Source: JACCXG01 sp963785755
GTDB lineage: Bacteria > Acidobacteriota > Vicinamibacteria > Vicinamibacterales > 2-12-FULL-66-21
Direction: 5' to 3'
DNA: 23,066 bases
Assembly (NCBI GenBank): GCA_963785755.1
Contig: CAWAXG010000064.1
Coordinates: 1 to 23,066 of the forward strand
Shown here: one piece after another, positions 8,079-16,900 of the stretch
How the letters are laid out: each line of letters opens with the position of its first letter
Numbering within the stretch: the first letter of the stretch is position 1
Translations under genes and position numbers: made by a program
The notes under the pieces: model-generated
Told to the model about the DNA's origin: nothing
What the model saw: the letters and a program-made list of their open reading frames with translations, nothing else
Database searches by the model: none

Positions 8079-8423
8079 TCAGCCGCCTGGACTTCTTCGC
8101 CGATCCGTTCGAGTTTGTCTCCGACGATCGCTCGCACCGAACCTGCGCTCGGGCGGCAGGATTTCCGCGGCGGTGGCGGTCCATCGCTGAGCGCAGGCTC
8201 TGCAAACGAACCTCAGACGCACTGCACCGCCAACGATGCGGACTTCGAGCGCGACCGTTCCGGCGCCTTCGCACCACCTGCACACGTTCGGCGTCCGGAC
8301 CCGAAGTCGATCGCGGGGCAATCCAGTCCTTTCCTGAGAGGGGCCGGACGTTGGACGTCCAGCCCCTTCGCCAGAACGTTGCTGATCCGGTATCGAGACG
8401 CTACCAGTGGCGCGCTGCTTCAT
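8079..8423 (-). CDS. Zinc-ribbon protein with basic tail (paralog 2)
   Basis: CRWC, 22 residues, then CRACAQRW repeat the C-x2-C-x22-C-x2-C pattern of the neighbouring gene. The tail ERRFGASDRRRQTRTDRR matches its ERRAG/DRRAGPTDRRR tail. ATG 8423 gives 114 residues but overlaps the end of the CsbD gene by 23 bases. A TTG at 8321 with AGGAAAGG just upstream gives about 80 residues and begins after the hairpin at 8340-8366; I favour this shorter form. It lies downstream of csbD on the same strand and could be co-transcribed with it. Confidence 0.6.
   Translation of the reverse strand: MKQRATGSVSIPDQQRSGEGAGRPTSGPSQERTGLPRDRLRVRTPNVCRWCEGAGTVALEVRIVGGAVRLRFVCRACAQRWTATAAEILPPERRFGASDRRRQTRTDRRRSPGG
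8340..8366 (-). terminator. Strong 12-bp stem-loop downstream of the CsbD gene
   Basis: GGGGCCGGACGT (8340-8351) and ACGTCCAGCCCC (8355-8366) pair over 12 positions with one G-U/T-G wobble and a 3-base loop. It begins 35 bases past the CsbD stop on the minus strand and precedes the likely start of zinc-ribbon paralog 2. No T-run follows on either strand, so it is not a classical intrinsic terminator; attenuation, RNA stability or an operator are alternatives. Confidence 0.45.
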
Positions 8424-8598
8424 CGACTTCGCGCTCCGCCTGATCGCGGGCGTACCCGTACCGCTCCTGGACCTTCCCGACCAGTTGATCGCGCCGGCCC
8501 GCTGCCTGATTCAGTTCGTCATCCGTCAGCCGGCCCCACTGTTCCTTCGCCTTCCCCTTGACCTGTTTCCAACTGCCTTCGATCTGGTCCCAGTTCAT
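8401..8598 (-). CDS. CsbD-family stress protein
   Basis: A 65-residue protein with the full CsbD signature: MNWDQIEGSWKQVKGKAKEQWG at the start, LTDDEL in the middle, and GRRDQLVGKVQERYGY plus a helical acidic end. CsbD proteins are small, abundant, general-stress-induced and of unknown biochemical role. Start ATG 8598 has an excellent AGGAGG seven bases upstream. Stop TAG is at 8401-8403. Length matches the family. Confidence 0.93.
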   Translation of the reverse strand: MNWDQIEGSWKQVKGKAKEQWGRLTDDELNQAAGRRDQLVGKVQERYGYARDQAEREVDEAARHW

Positions 8599-8641
8599 CG
8601 GGAACCTCCTATGTTGTCAACGGAGCAAGCGACGTGCCTTC

Positions 8642-8745
8642 TCTTGTGGAGGCGAAACAGATCACCCAGCTCGATGGGATGCCGTGCCAGGGCGGCGCTG
8701 GAGGACTTGGAGGGGCACGGGGCGGGGATGGCAGCACGACCATTG
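8642..8745 (-). pseudogene. Decayed partial copy of the 118-aa hypothetical gene
   Basis: DNA at 8642-8730 closely matches 4360-4448 by eye (shared runs include CTTGTGGAGGCG, CCCAGCTCGATGGG and TGGAGGACTTGGAGGG). In the minus-strand reading PLQVLQR and HPIELGDLFRLHK, both motifs of the 4184-4540 protein, are present but in two different frames, so a frameshift separates them. The flanks no longer match, and the fragment ends just upstream of csbD. It is a dead partial duplicate. Confidence 0.7.
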
Positions 8746-8823
8746 ACGCGGGCACGACCGTGACCGGTAGATCGCGCGTTGAGGCACGCACATTGCCACG
8801 CCAAGCGCGGAGGTCAAAACCGA

Positions 8824-9033
8824 ATGGCTAAGCGCAGCAGCACCAAGCGGGAACTGATCGATACGGGCCGCAACAAGAGCTATGCGAAGCGGGATGTGCA
8901 GGGCCAGTTCAAGGAGATGGATGATGGCGGGAAGTCGCTGGCGGCAGATCACCGCCGCTCAGCCAAGACCATCGTGAAATCCGGCCACGGCGATCAAGGT
9001 GATCGGTCGAGAGCGGCGGTGAAGAAGCGGTAG
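8824..9033 (+). CDS. Small basic hypothetical protein (69 aa)
   Basis: ATG 8824 follows GGAGG ten bases upstream. The product begins MAKRSSTKRELIDTGRNKSY and is rich in Lys, Arg, Asp and Ser, with AKRDVQGQFKEMDD and a C-terminal KSGHGDQGDR segment. Similar short basic proteins occur in many soil bacteria, but I cannot name a family with confidence. No membrane segment or cysteine pair. The frame runs upstream to 8779, but the good ribosome site favours 8824. Confidence 0.7.
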   Translation: MAKRSSTKRELIDTGRNKSYAKRDVQGQFKEMDDGGKSLAADHRRSAKTIVKSGHGDQGDRSRAAVKKR

Positions 9034-9627
9034 CCGCTTGCAGATCATGGTAAGGAGCGACCGGTCGCATTTCATCGCCCTCTTGCTGATCGCCGCCAGA
9101 GTGGCCGTCGTTCATCGGGACGCGGAGGAAGACGGAGCGGCGACCGAGGGCGACCGTGGTGGCAGAAGGGATTGTTCTTCGGGGCGCTGTGTGCGCTGCT
9201 TCGCTGCTCCTACTGGCGCTGGATCGGACGCCGGTGAGGAGTTCTGCGAGAACGCAGCGTGTAGGATGTGGCCGCTGAGAACCTGGGGAGCGTCGTTTAC
9301 CTTGCGGTGGCGGGTGTCAGGCGTCGAGTGCGAACTTCAGATAACGGGGACGACAGGGCACGTTTGGTTGCGGCGAGAGAGCAAAGTCGTTGGCAGCGCC
9401 GCCGTGGCATCTGCGGTGGCAGCACGAATGGGCGACCAAGCATGCCGAATGTCTGGAACCGCGTAGTCGGGCAGGATCTGATTGACGGTCGACGCAAGCG
9501 GGTTTCCGCCGCTCGCGTGCTGATGTGAGGTCGTGCCCACCACGTCCACCGGTTCGATTTCGCCTTGAAAATACCCGCCTCTCGCCAAGCATCGTTTTTC
9601 CTCGACGGGCCAGCACTGGGGCGTATC
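9034..9627. other. About 590 bp without a convincing gene
   Basis: Overlapping open frames are present on both strands. The plus-strand frame 9038-9466 contains FTLRWRVSGVECELQITG, which looks like the beta-hairpin of small hypothetical proteins, but its first half is low quality and the end is ragged; at most it is a remnant. No structural RNA or repeat was recognised. Confidence 0.3.
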
Positions 9628-10218
9628 ATGCCTTCCATGCGGCACGGTTGTTCGACGGCGCTTTTAATAGCGCTCGGGTTAGCGCTCCCAGTCTCCGCGC
9701 AAACCGATGCCCAAACCGAGTTCCGACAAATCGCTGAACTGCTGAGCCTGAACCCGGGAATGGTCGTTGCTGATGTTGGGGCTGGTGACGGGAGTTGGTC
9801 ACTACTCCTCGCGACGGGGGTCGGACCTGAGGGTCACGTGTTCGCGACTGACGTTCGCCCGGAGTTCGTCGCCGGAATCAAAGCGACAACTGCGATGCAA
9901 AAGAACGTCACTGTGCTGCTCGGTAGCCAGGCCGACACAACACTGCCGCGTGAGTGCTGCGATGCGATCCTGCTGCGGCTCGTGTATCACGCCTTCCGCA
10001 ACCCGAACGCCATGCGAGAGTCGCTCGCGCGCGCGCTCCGTCCCGGTGGGCGCATCCTGATCATCGACTTTCCGGGAGGAGTCTGGGCCGGTCCTACGGC
10101 TGCTGTTCTGGAGGAACAGATGGCGGAAGTGGGATGCACGAGGGTCGACGTTCATGAGTCGTGGCAGGGCCAGCAGGGGGTATTCGCCGTCCTCTTTCGA
10201 AAGCCACCCCCAAACTAG
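9628..10218 (+). CDS. Exported class I SAM-dependent methyltransferase-like protein
   Basis: A 196-residue protein. A signal peptide (STALLIALGLALPVSAQ) covers about residues 8-25 and predicts export, unusual for an SAM-dependent enzyme. The rest is a Rossmann-like methyltransferase: motif I VADVGAGDGSW near 50; acidic loop FATDVRPEF near 73; motif II-like DAILLRLVYHAF near 113; and ALRPGGRILIIDFPGG near 137. Similar exported methyltransferase-like proteins are common in Acidobacteriota and Planctomycetota. ATG 9628 has GGGG seven bases upstream; an ATG three codons later and an upstream TTG at 9565 are alternatives. The substrate is unknown, and export would separate it from cytoplasmic SAM, so a true methyltransferase function is uncertain. 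Confidence 0.85.
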   Translation: MPSMRHGCSTALLIALGLALPVSAQTDAQTEFRQIAELLSLNPGMVVADVGAGDGSWSLLLATGVGPEGHVFATDVRPEFVAGIKATTAMQKNVTVLLGSQADTTLPRECCDAILLRLVYHAFRNPNAMRESLARALRPGGRILIIDFPGGVWAGPTAAVLEEQMAEVGCTRVDVHESWQGQQGVFAVLFRKPPPN

Positions 10219-10250
10219 AGATCCAGTCGACCTGTCCGCGTCGACGATGG

Positions 10251-10619
10251 TCAGTTGTCATCCCAATCCGGGTCCAGCCACTGTGCGGCCTCAACTGCAT
10301 CATGGAATGTCCGAATGCGGAACCGGCCAACGCGTAGGTCGGGGAGGGGTTCGGGCACGGTATTGTTCACAAGTACGGCGGCGCGTGTCCCGGCCAGGCG
10401 TGCTTCGTGGGCGCGAAAGAAGTTCACCATGCAGCCCACGAAGGTGCTGGTCGGCCGTGCGGCGTCTCGACGGTCGATGAGGAGTCGGAGGTCCTCCGAC
10501 ACCGCAAACGCGTCGAGAATGGCGAGCATCCCGTCTTCCCATTCGGTGAACGTATATGGGTCGACGAGCACCAGTTCTGCTCGGGGTCTTCCCGGGAGAA
10601 CGGACCATGTCACTGGCAT
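10251..10619 (-). CDS. STAS/SpoIIAA-like small protein
   Basis: A 122-residue soluble protein starting MPVTWSVLPGRPRAELVLVD, with a central LRLLIDRRDAARPTS strand-helix and a C-terminal RIRTFHDAVEAAQWLD. This order matches the SpoIIAA-like/STAS-type fold of small bacterial proteins whose last helix carries 'f.d...A..WL'. ATG 10619 has AGGTG eight bases upstream. Family assignment is by motif layout and is moderate; no anti-sigma partner is nearby. It is convergent with the methyltransferase gene, 32 bases apart. Confidence 0.6.
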   Translation of the reverse strand: MPVTWSVLPGRPRAELVLVDPYTFTEWEDGMLAILDAFAVSEDLRLLIDRRDAARPTSTFVGCMVNFFRAHEARLAGTRAAVLVNNTVPEPLPDLRVGRFRIRTFHDAVEAAQWLDPDWDDN

Positions 10620-11005
10620 CGGATCAGCACCTCTGGCTCAAAGCGCAAGAACTCTGCCCGCGCAGCGAAGCAGCGATCAGTGAGATACGGGACGTTTTCG
10701 CTGTGGTGGGGTTGCACGACGGAAGCGGGAAGTTGTGCAGGCACCAAACGTTCTGCCAGGAGCAGACTTTCCTTGAGCGACTGTCGTCGGCTCGGCTTGT
10801 GGTCGAACGGCTCACGAACACGACGACGGCCCAATCCTCCGCACGTGACGAGAGGCTTTTCGAAACGGATCTCGCCAGCGTTTCAGCTTCGATCCAGAGA
10901 CGCCCCGCGTACCGGCGCATGGCGGCCCGCCACCACCAGCCCCGCGGAAGTCCCGCGGCGGGCAAGCGTGAAGCAGATGCTCGGCTCGTGAAGTCGCACG
11001 GATGA
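10607..11005 (+). CDS. Doubtful hypothetical ORF
   Basis: ATG 10607 is preceded by GGGAGA at a good distance and opens 132 codons (MSLASDQHLWLKAQELCPRS...). The first 60 residues look plausible and helical, the last 40 are Arg/Ala/Ser-rich and shadow-like. Antisense frames are also open, and its start overlaps the start of the divergent STAS-like gene by 13 bases. I recognise no family; it may be a remnant or noncoding. Confidence 0.2.
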   Translation: MSLASDQHLWLKAQELCPRSEAAISEIRDVFAVVGLHDGSGKLCRHQTFCQEQTFLERLSSARLVVERLTNTTTAQSSARDERLFETDLASVSASIQRRPAYRRMAARHHQPRGSPAAGKREADARLVKSHG

Positions 11006-11044
11006 CCGCGTGCCGCGGACAAGGCGGCGGCCGCAAGGACGACC

Positions 11045-11281
11045 CTACTTCGCCCGTGCTCGTCGACGCCGAATCTCCAAAATTGCGGCGACGATCGTCA
11101 GTGCGGATACACCGACCGCACCCGCGTTCGTACCCCGCACGAGCCGAATGAGCGTGTCGCTGTTTCGACGGTAGGGGTGAGCTAAGCGAGTGGCATGCGG
11201 TTTCCGGCGATCAGCACGGTGCTCTGCCCACCTCCAGGAGACCCTGGACTGGGTCCGCACTCTCAAAAGGCGATCTGACAC
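11045..11281 (-). CDS. Possible small membrane protein
   Basis: The last 40 residues read DTLIRLVRGTNAGAVGVSAL, then TIVAAILEIRRRRARAK: one hydrophobic helix followed by a basic stop-transfer tail, typical of a small single-pass inner-membrane protein. The upstream part from GTG 11281 is Arg/His-rich and doubtful, so the true start is probably internal. No family recognised. Confidence 0.3.
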   Translation of the reverse strand: MSDRLLRVRTQSRVSWRWAEHRADRRKPHATRLAHPYRRNSDTLIRLVRGTNAGAVGVSALTIVAAILEIRRRRARAK

Positions 11282-11340
11282 GGCTACGTTTCGCGAGGAG
11301 AAAATCCTACGTCTCGTCGATCGTATCTACCAAGAAAGTC

Positions 11341-11517
11341 ATGGGAGAGGCAACCCCCCCGCTCGCTCAGTTGCGTGCCCAGCGGGCTGCTACAGAGGAG
11401 GCAATTCGAATGTCGGAACAGCTAGGTGTGTCACTGATTGACCCCGAGAAATACGATGGCTCGGACATGACGTGGCTGCCGCAGTCGAATCAGGATAAAC
11501 CGACGCAAGGAAAGTGA
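11341..11517 (+). CDS. Small hypothetical protein (58 aa)
   Basis: ATG 11341 opens 58 codons to TGA 11515-11517. The product is amphipathic and ordinary in composition: LAQLRAQRAATEEAIRMSEQ followed by LIDPEKYDGSDMTWLPQ. An internal ATG at 11410 preceded by GAGGAGG-like sequence (CAGAGGAGGCAATTCGA) is an alternative start. A preceding frame contains FREEKILRLVDRIYQESHG just upstream of the ATG, so a frameshifted longer gene is possible. No family recognised. Confidence 0.35.
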   Translation: MGEATPPLAQLRAQRAATEEAIRMSEQLGVSLIDPEKYDGSDMTWLPQSNQDKPTQGK

Positions 11518-11829
11518 ACGGAATGGCGAGGTGCAGGAGCGAAGCAAACACAAGACGACAACGAAGCGAGCGACGACTCAAGTGGCCTCGGAGCCACGAC
11601 CGGCGCGGTTCGCGCGTTGGTGCGTGTGTGCCCGATGATCAGTTAGTGTGAGTTATTCCACTGCGACGAAACATGCGGTGACATAGCTGAATAAGCAGTC
11701 GAGCGACATGGACGACGAATCATAGCGTCTTCAGTACGAGCGCGCGGCGGCGGGCCGCCGCGCGCCCACCCCCGCCGAGAACCGAGGACGGGAGACGAAC
11801 ATGGAGCAGCGGTCGATGCGAGCTCGACC
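11518..11829. other. About 310 bp left flank of the IS3 element, no clear gene
   Basis: A short plus-strand frame has KHKTTTKRATTQVA, reminiscent of basic histone-like tails, but is too short to assign. No continuation of the arabinofuranosidase relic was found here, so the IS did not simply split that gene in two. I could not define the left inverted repeat. Confidence 0.3.
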
Positions 11830-12801
11830 TCACCGGATCCCCCAGGACCGATGATCATCGAGCGGTGCAGGTTGGAGTATCTCCGCGGCGACGCCCTCTT
11901 CAATCGTGGTGGTGTGCAGGCGCTGATAGGACCGCGCCTCATATTCTGCGGGCGGCACGTAGCCAATCGGCTCGAGCAGCCGGCGTGTGTTGAACCAGTC
12001 GACCCACGCGAGCGTGGCGAATTCGACGGCCTCGAGGTGCCGCCACGGTCCCTGCCGTCGAATGACCTCCGTCTTGAAGAGCCCAATCACCGACTCGGCG
12101 AGGGCATTGTCGTACGCATCACCGCGGCTCCCCACCGACAGCTCGATGCCGGCGTCGGCCAGGCGGTCGGTGTAGCGAATCGACAGTACTGCGTGCCGCG
12201 ATCGCTGTGATGGACCAAGCCGGCGGTGTCCGCGCCGCGGCGTGCGTAGATCGCCTGCTCCAGGGCGTCGAGCGCCAGGTCCGTGCGCGGCGCCGCCGAC
12301 GCGCGCCAGCCGACGATCCGCCGCGCGAAGACGTCGATCACAAAGGCCACATAGACAAAGCCCTGCCACGTCGCGACGTACGTAAAGTCCGAGACCCACA
12401 GCTGATTCGGTCGTGTAGCCGTGAAGGCGCGCTCGACCCGATCGCTCGGCCGGCTGGCACCCGCGTCGGCGCGCGTCGTGGTGATCCAGGCCCGGCCGCG
12501 CACGGCGCCCGCCAAGCCCATTGCCCTCATCAGCCGCACCACCGTGCAGCGCGCCACCTGCAGGCCTTCGCGCCGGAGCTGCTCGCCAGACTTTGCGCGG
12601 CCCGTAGACCTGGAAATTCGCGTCCCACACCCGCTGAATCGCGAGGCGCAGATCGTCATCGCGCCGCGCCCGCGCCGACCGGCGTGTCGGGTCTCCCTGG
12701 CGCGCGCGCTGGCGAAAGTAGGTCGACGGGGCGATCGGCACGACGGCACACATCGGCTCGATCCCGTACTGGTCTCGATGGTCGTTGATGAAGCGGACCA
12801 T
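11830..12801 (-). pseudogene. IS3 transposase OrfB (rve integrase core), two frameshifts
   Basis: Starts at ATG 12801 with MVRFINDHRDQYGIEPMC and the HTH_21-like STYFRQRARQG segment. At about 12585 (after VYGPRKVW) the frame shifts; the middle (LRREGLQVARCTVVRLMRAMGL; NQLWVSDFTYVATWQGFVYV; GLVHHSDRGTQY) lies in the next frame and returns near 12186 to LSIRYTDRLADAGIELSVG and DNALAESVIGLFKTEVI. The DDE residues (D of WVSD, D of HHSD, E of LAES) all survive but are split over two frames. The last stretch WVDWFNTRRLLEPIGY is intact to the stop at 11830. Each lesion is a single-base change that would restore the frame. Confidence 0.88.
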
Positions 12802-13121
12802 CACTTCGGTCGGCGGTCGAGCTCCGCCTGGGCAAAATACGCGGAGGCTTTCCGCAGAATCTCGTTCGCCCGTCTCAACTCGCGGACCTCGCGCTCCAGC
12901 TCCTTCAAGCGCTGGCGCTCGTCGGTCGTCAGGCCGCTGCGGTCGCCGGTGTCGCGCTCGGCCTGCCGCACCCACCGGCGCAATGTCTCGGCCGTGCATC
13001 CCAGCTTGCTCGCGATCGAGGCGATCGCGGCCCACTGCGACGGATGCTCGGACCCGTGCTCCCGGACCATCCGAATGGCCCGCTCTCGTACCTCCGGAGA
13101 ATATCGACTCGGTCGTGCCAT
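12801..13121 (-). CDS. IS3 transposase OrfA
   Basis: A 106-residue helix-turn-helix protein: MARPSRYSPEVRERAIRMVR at the start, then ASKLGCTAETLRRWVRQAE (recognition helix) and a leucine-zipper-like LKELEREVRELRRANEILRK before ASAYFAQAELD. OrfA binds the IS ends and is normally fused to OrfB by programmed frameshifting near its 3' end. ATG 13121 is chosen; ATG 13130 lies three codons earlier. It is intact, but its partner OrfB is broken. Confidence 0.88.
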   Translation of the reverse strand: MARPSRYSPEVRERAIRMVREHGSEHPSQWAAIASIASKLGCTAETLRRWVRQAERDTGDRSGLTTDERQRLKELEREVRELRRANEILRKASAYFAQAELDRRPK

Positions 13122-13193
13122 GGGCTCCATCCTCTCAAGGAATGAGCCCTCCGTGTGGTAACGCGACTCGGTAGAGTTCGAGGTGGGGGACGG

Positions 13194-13836
13194 GCCGAAG
13201 GGGCCTCGCGCCGAGAAGGTGCGGCGGACGTCGACGTAGGACGTGCCATAGCGTGAGGTGGCCGGCCCGTTGCAGTACTCCACCCACGCCGCCGCCGCTG
13301 GTGGGTTCTTCGAGCGCGATCGTCACCGGCCCTGCATATCCCGTCGTCTTGAGCCAGAGATAGCCGCGATCGATGACACCGGATCGGATGGGCAACCGAG
13401 ATTGGTAGATTCCGCGCCGCTCGACGACGCCTGCGCGGGCGTCTACGCGGAGGGCGTACTGCGTCGGGGTTGCCTGGAAGTGGTCGGTTGCCACAGCATA
13501 CGCGACCTCGCCATCCCAGTGAAAAGGCAGCCCATAGTCGTCGTTGCGATTCTACGGATACCGATTCCAGTCGCGCGGCAGGCCGATGACACTGGGGACC
13601 GCCTCGAACCCGCGATTCGCGAATCATCTCGGTGGTCAGGCCGGACTTGATGCCCTCGAATATGAACTCGAGGAATTGGCCCTGATTGCTCCCAGGACCG
13701 AGCTGGCATCGATCGTGATGCTGGTCCGTATCGTCGCCTGCGCGTCGGCGCTTCCAGATCCGCTGGCGCCGATGACGGCTGCCGCGAGACACCCGCCAAC
13801 GATTGAGAGCGAGCGCTCAGAGCGCGTGTCGACCAT
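13194..13836 (-). pseudogene. GH51-type alpha-L-arabinofuranosidase, N-terminal relic
   Basis: The relic starts at ATG 13836 with a signal peptide (LSIVGGCLAAAVIGASGSG...ADAQ) and ITIDASSVLGAI. It then changes frame near 13690 to FLEFIFEGIKSGLTTEMIRE, again near 13625 to GFEAVPSVIGLPRDWNRYP, where a TAG interrupts; the same frame continues NRNDDYGLPFHWDGEVAYA and ATDHFQATPTQYALRVDARA up to TIALEEPTSGG near 13300. It then jumps frame to AAAWVEYCNGPATSRYG, a motif that in GH51 enzymes lies far downstream, so an internal deletion is implied. The catalytic part beyond is absent; an IS3 element abuts it. In life this was an exported arabinofuranosidase encoded 74 bases after the TonB receptor gene. 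Assignment is from family motifs. Confidence 0.65.
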
Positions 13837-13910
13837 CAATGGTCCTGCAACATGCAGCAACGCGATGTACTGCCGCTCCGCTGAACCACGCGCTCGTCTC
13901 TGCACACACC

Positions 13911-16900
13911 TCAGAAGAGCACGCGTGCCCCGAGCTGAATCTCCCGCGACGGCAGGCGCGTCGAGGTGATCCGGCCGAACTGCGAGTTGCCGAACGATGT
14001 GTTCGGATTGCCGAAGTGCGCATGATTGAAGAGATTGAACGTCTCCAGACGGAGCTCGAGAGAGCGCGCGCCGCCGAGACGTGTGCGCTTGAAGACGGAG
14101 AAATCGGTGTTGATGAGCGCCGGACCCCGGACCTGACCGATTTCGTAGTTGCCGAACTGGAACTGCGGCGGATTGGCAAAGCAACTCGTGTCGAACCACT
14201 GATCCACCCGGCCGGTGATGCCGATGTCAGTGCAGGTGACGTTCGCCCAATTCCCGCTTCCGGTATTGAGCAGCGACGATGCGACAGTAACGTTGAGCGG
14301 CTCTCCGGTCTGATACATGGTGATGCCGTTCACCGCCCATCCTTCGAGCAGTTTCTGCACAATCGCCGAACCGCCGTTGGCGAATCGCTTCTCCGGCCCG
14401 AACGGCAGCTCGTACGTCCAGCTGACGACCAGATTGTTGGGGATGTCGATCGCCTTGCCGATCGACGGCGCTCTCGTGTCGAACGAGGGATGCAGGATGA
14501 ACGTCGTATCCTCGCTCTTCGAATACGTATAGGACACCAGCCCCTGCAATCCACCAGAGAAGCGCTTGTCCAACTTGACCTGCAGCGCGTCGTACCACGA
14601 TTTGCCGTCGCCGGATCGCTGGTTGATCGACGGGGTGTTCGGCGCCACGTTGAAGAACGGCCGTCGCGGGTCGAGCGCGCCGGGACCGGGGAGCGGGACG
14701 TTGATGTTGCGGCTGCGAAAGATGTTCGAGCCGCGCGTGCCGACATACGTCACATCGACGACCGCATCCCATGGGAGCTGCCGCTGGATGCCGACGTTGA
14801 ACATCTGCGCCCGGTTCGGCTTGTCCCCTTCCGGGAAGAAGAACACGGCAAACCCCGGAGGTGGTTGGATGGTCGCGGTCAACGGCACCGGCGTGAACCC
14901 CGGAAGTCCATCGCTCAGGCTGCGGAAAGGCGTGAACTGTGTCGGCGACTGCAACAGGATCTGCTGGAACAGCGGGTGGTTGCGCTCCAGCGTCCCGCCG
15001 TTCGCGCCGAAATTGTCGCGGTAGTAGCTGATGCCGAACGCGGCCCGGATGGCGGTACGCCCGTCATCCGGCGAGTACGCGACGCCGAGCCGCGGCGCCC
15101 AGCCACCGTAGAAGTTGCTGGTCAGCGGCCCGCGGTCGTCCGCGGACGCGAGGTGAATCAGGCCGTCCTGCAGGCTGAAATTCGTCTGCCGGTTTGCCTG
15201 TTCCACCGGACTCGTCAGCAGGTCCCACCGGAGACCGAGATTCATCGTGAGATTCCGGGTCACCCTGAAATCATCCTGCGCGAAGAATCCAACGAAGTGA
15301 ATCAGGACGTTGGGATAGGTATCGACAAAGTCCCGATCGATCTGGTTGGGGAAGCCGAGGAGAAAGCTGGCGAACCCGTCACCGGTTCCAGACGCGCCGG
15401 CGTTGCTCGTGTACTGCGACCCGAACGTGAACCGGCCGCGCGGCATCGTCTGCGGATTGGTCAGCGTGGACGTGATGTGCCGGTAGTCGCCGCCAACCTT
15501 GACGGAGTGGCGGCCGACCAGCCATGACAGCGTGTCAGAGAGCTGCACCGTCGTCCCGATCCGGACGGAGTTGGTGAAGCCCGGCGAGCCGGTCCGCCGG
15601 TAGCCGGGAATATTGAAATCCGCGATGCCGAATGTGTAGGGATGTCCTTCGATGTTGCCGTTCGGAATCCCCAGTTCATTGTTCTTCGGGATCCCGAAAT
15701 CGGACCCGACCTGCGCCAGGTCGAACTTGTTGATGCCGACCCGCAGCTCGTTCAGCATCGAGCCAGAGAAAGTGTAGGTGTGCCCCCCGACCGCGTTGTA
15801 GTTGCTCGACTCGGATGCGTTGCCGCCTTCCATGAACTGGTTCCCGGCAGGCGGCTCGACGAAGTCACGGTGCGCGCGCGAGTAGCGCACGAACAGCGCT
15901 CCGGCTCGACCGAGCGTCGCGTCGCCGCGAACGTCGAAGGCGTTCAGGTCGTTCGTTTGTACGTTGTTCTCGAGATAATTGTTCACCAGGCCGGTGCCGT
16001 TGTTGGGGAGCGGCCAGACGTCGGCCACCCGTCTGGCAATCGGGTTGATGCGCCCCGCGGGAATGATGTTGCCGGCGAATCGTTCGCCCGTGGCCGGATC
16101 GAAGATCGCGTTGCTGATGCCGCTCAGATTCCCCGCCCGCATCTCGGCGGTCGGCACGGTGAACAGGAACGTTCGTCCCTGATCCTGCCGCAGTCCCTGA
16201 AAATCGCCGAAGAAGAACGCGCGATTCTTCTGGATCGGGCCGCCAACCGTGCCGCCGAACTGGTGTGAGTTGAAGGGGGCCTTCGTCGCTGCGAAGAAGT
16301 TGCGCGCGTTCAGCGAATCGTCCCGGTAGTACTCGAACACCGAGCCGCTCAGGCGGTTGGTTCCGGATCGGATCGTGAGGTTGACGACAGCGCCGCCGAA
16401 CACCCCGAACTCCGCGGACGGGTTATTGGTCTGGACCTTGAATTCCTGGATCGCCTCGAGCGGCGGCGTGACGTTGATGAAGGCGTTCAGCGGCTCGTTG
16501 TTGGCGACGCCGTCGAGCAGATAGTTGTTTCCGGACCACGGCATGCCGTTGACGCTGTGGTGCACGAAGCTCCGTGCCCCGGCGGCGGCAGGATTCTCCG
16601 CGAAGTCCGCGAAACCGCGCGCCACGGCTCCGGGAGTGAGCGTCACGAGCTGCTGGAACAGGCGGCCGTTGAGCGGCAGCGACTGGATCTGTTTGTAATC
16701 GATCACCTGGCCGAGCTCGCTCGACGTGCTGCGTACGAGCTGCGTTTCGCCGACGACCGAGACCTCTTCGGTAATCTGGCCGACTTCCAGCGGCACGTCG
16801 AGCCGGGTCGCCTGCGCAATCTGCAGCACGATGCCTGATTGAACGAAGCGCTTGAACCCCTTCTGCTCGACGGCGAGGACGTATTCGCCCGGGGTGAGGG

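Larger units (their letters stand above)
11830..13160 (-). mobile_element. IS3-family insertion sequence, inactive
   Basis: Two overlapping minus-strand reading frames with orfA/orfB organisation. The orfA stop and orfB ATG overlap as TGATG at 12799-12803, in the -1 arrangement typical of IS3 elements. OrfB carries two frameshifts, so no full transposase can be made. The terminal inverted repeats and target duplication could not be identified with confidence; the right end lies between 13122 and about 13190, and the left end near or below 11830. Confidence 0.85.

Noticed and set aside
12087..12749. Separate 220-codon gene inside the IS element
   Set aside because: It is the middle third of the transposase in a shifted frame.
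13803..15527. 574-codon plus-strand open frame
   Set aside because: It lies antisense to the intact TonB receptor, is Arg/Asp/Val-rich without any domain, and is a typical GC-rich shadow frame.
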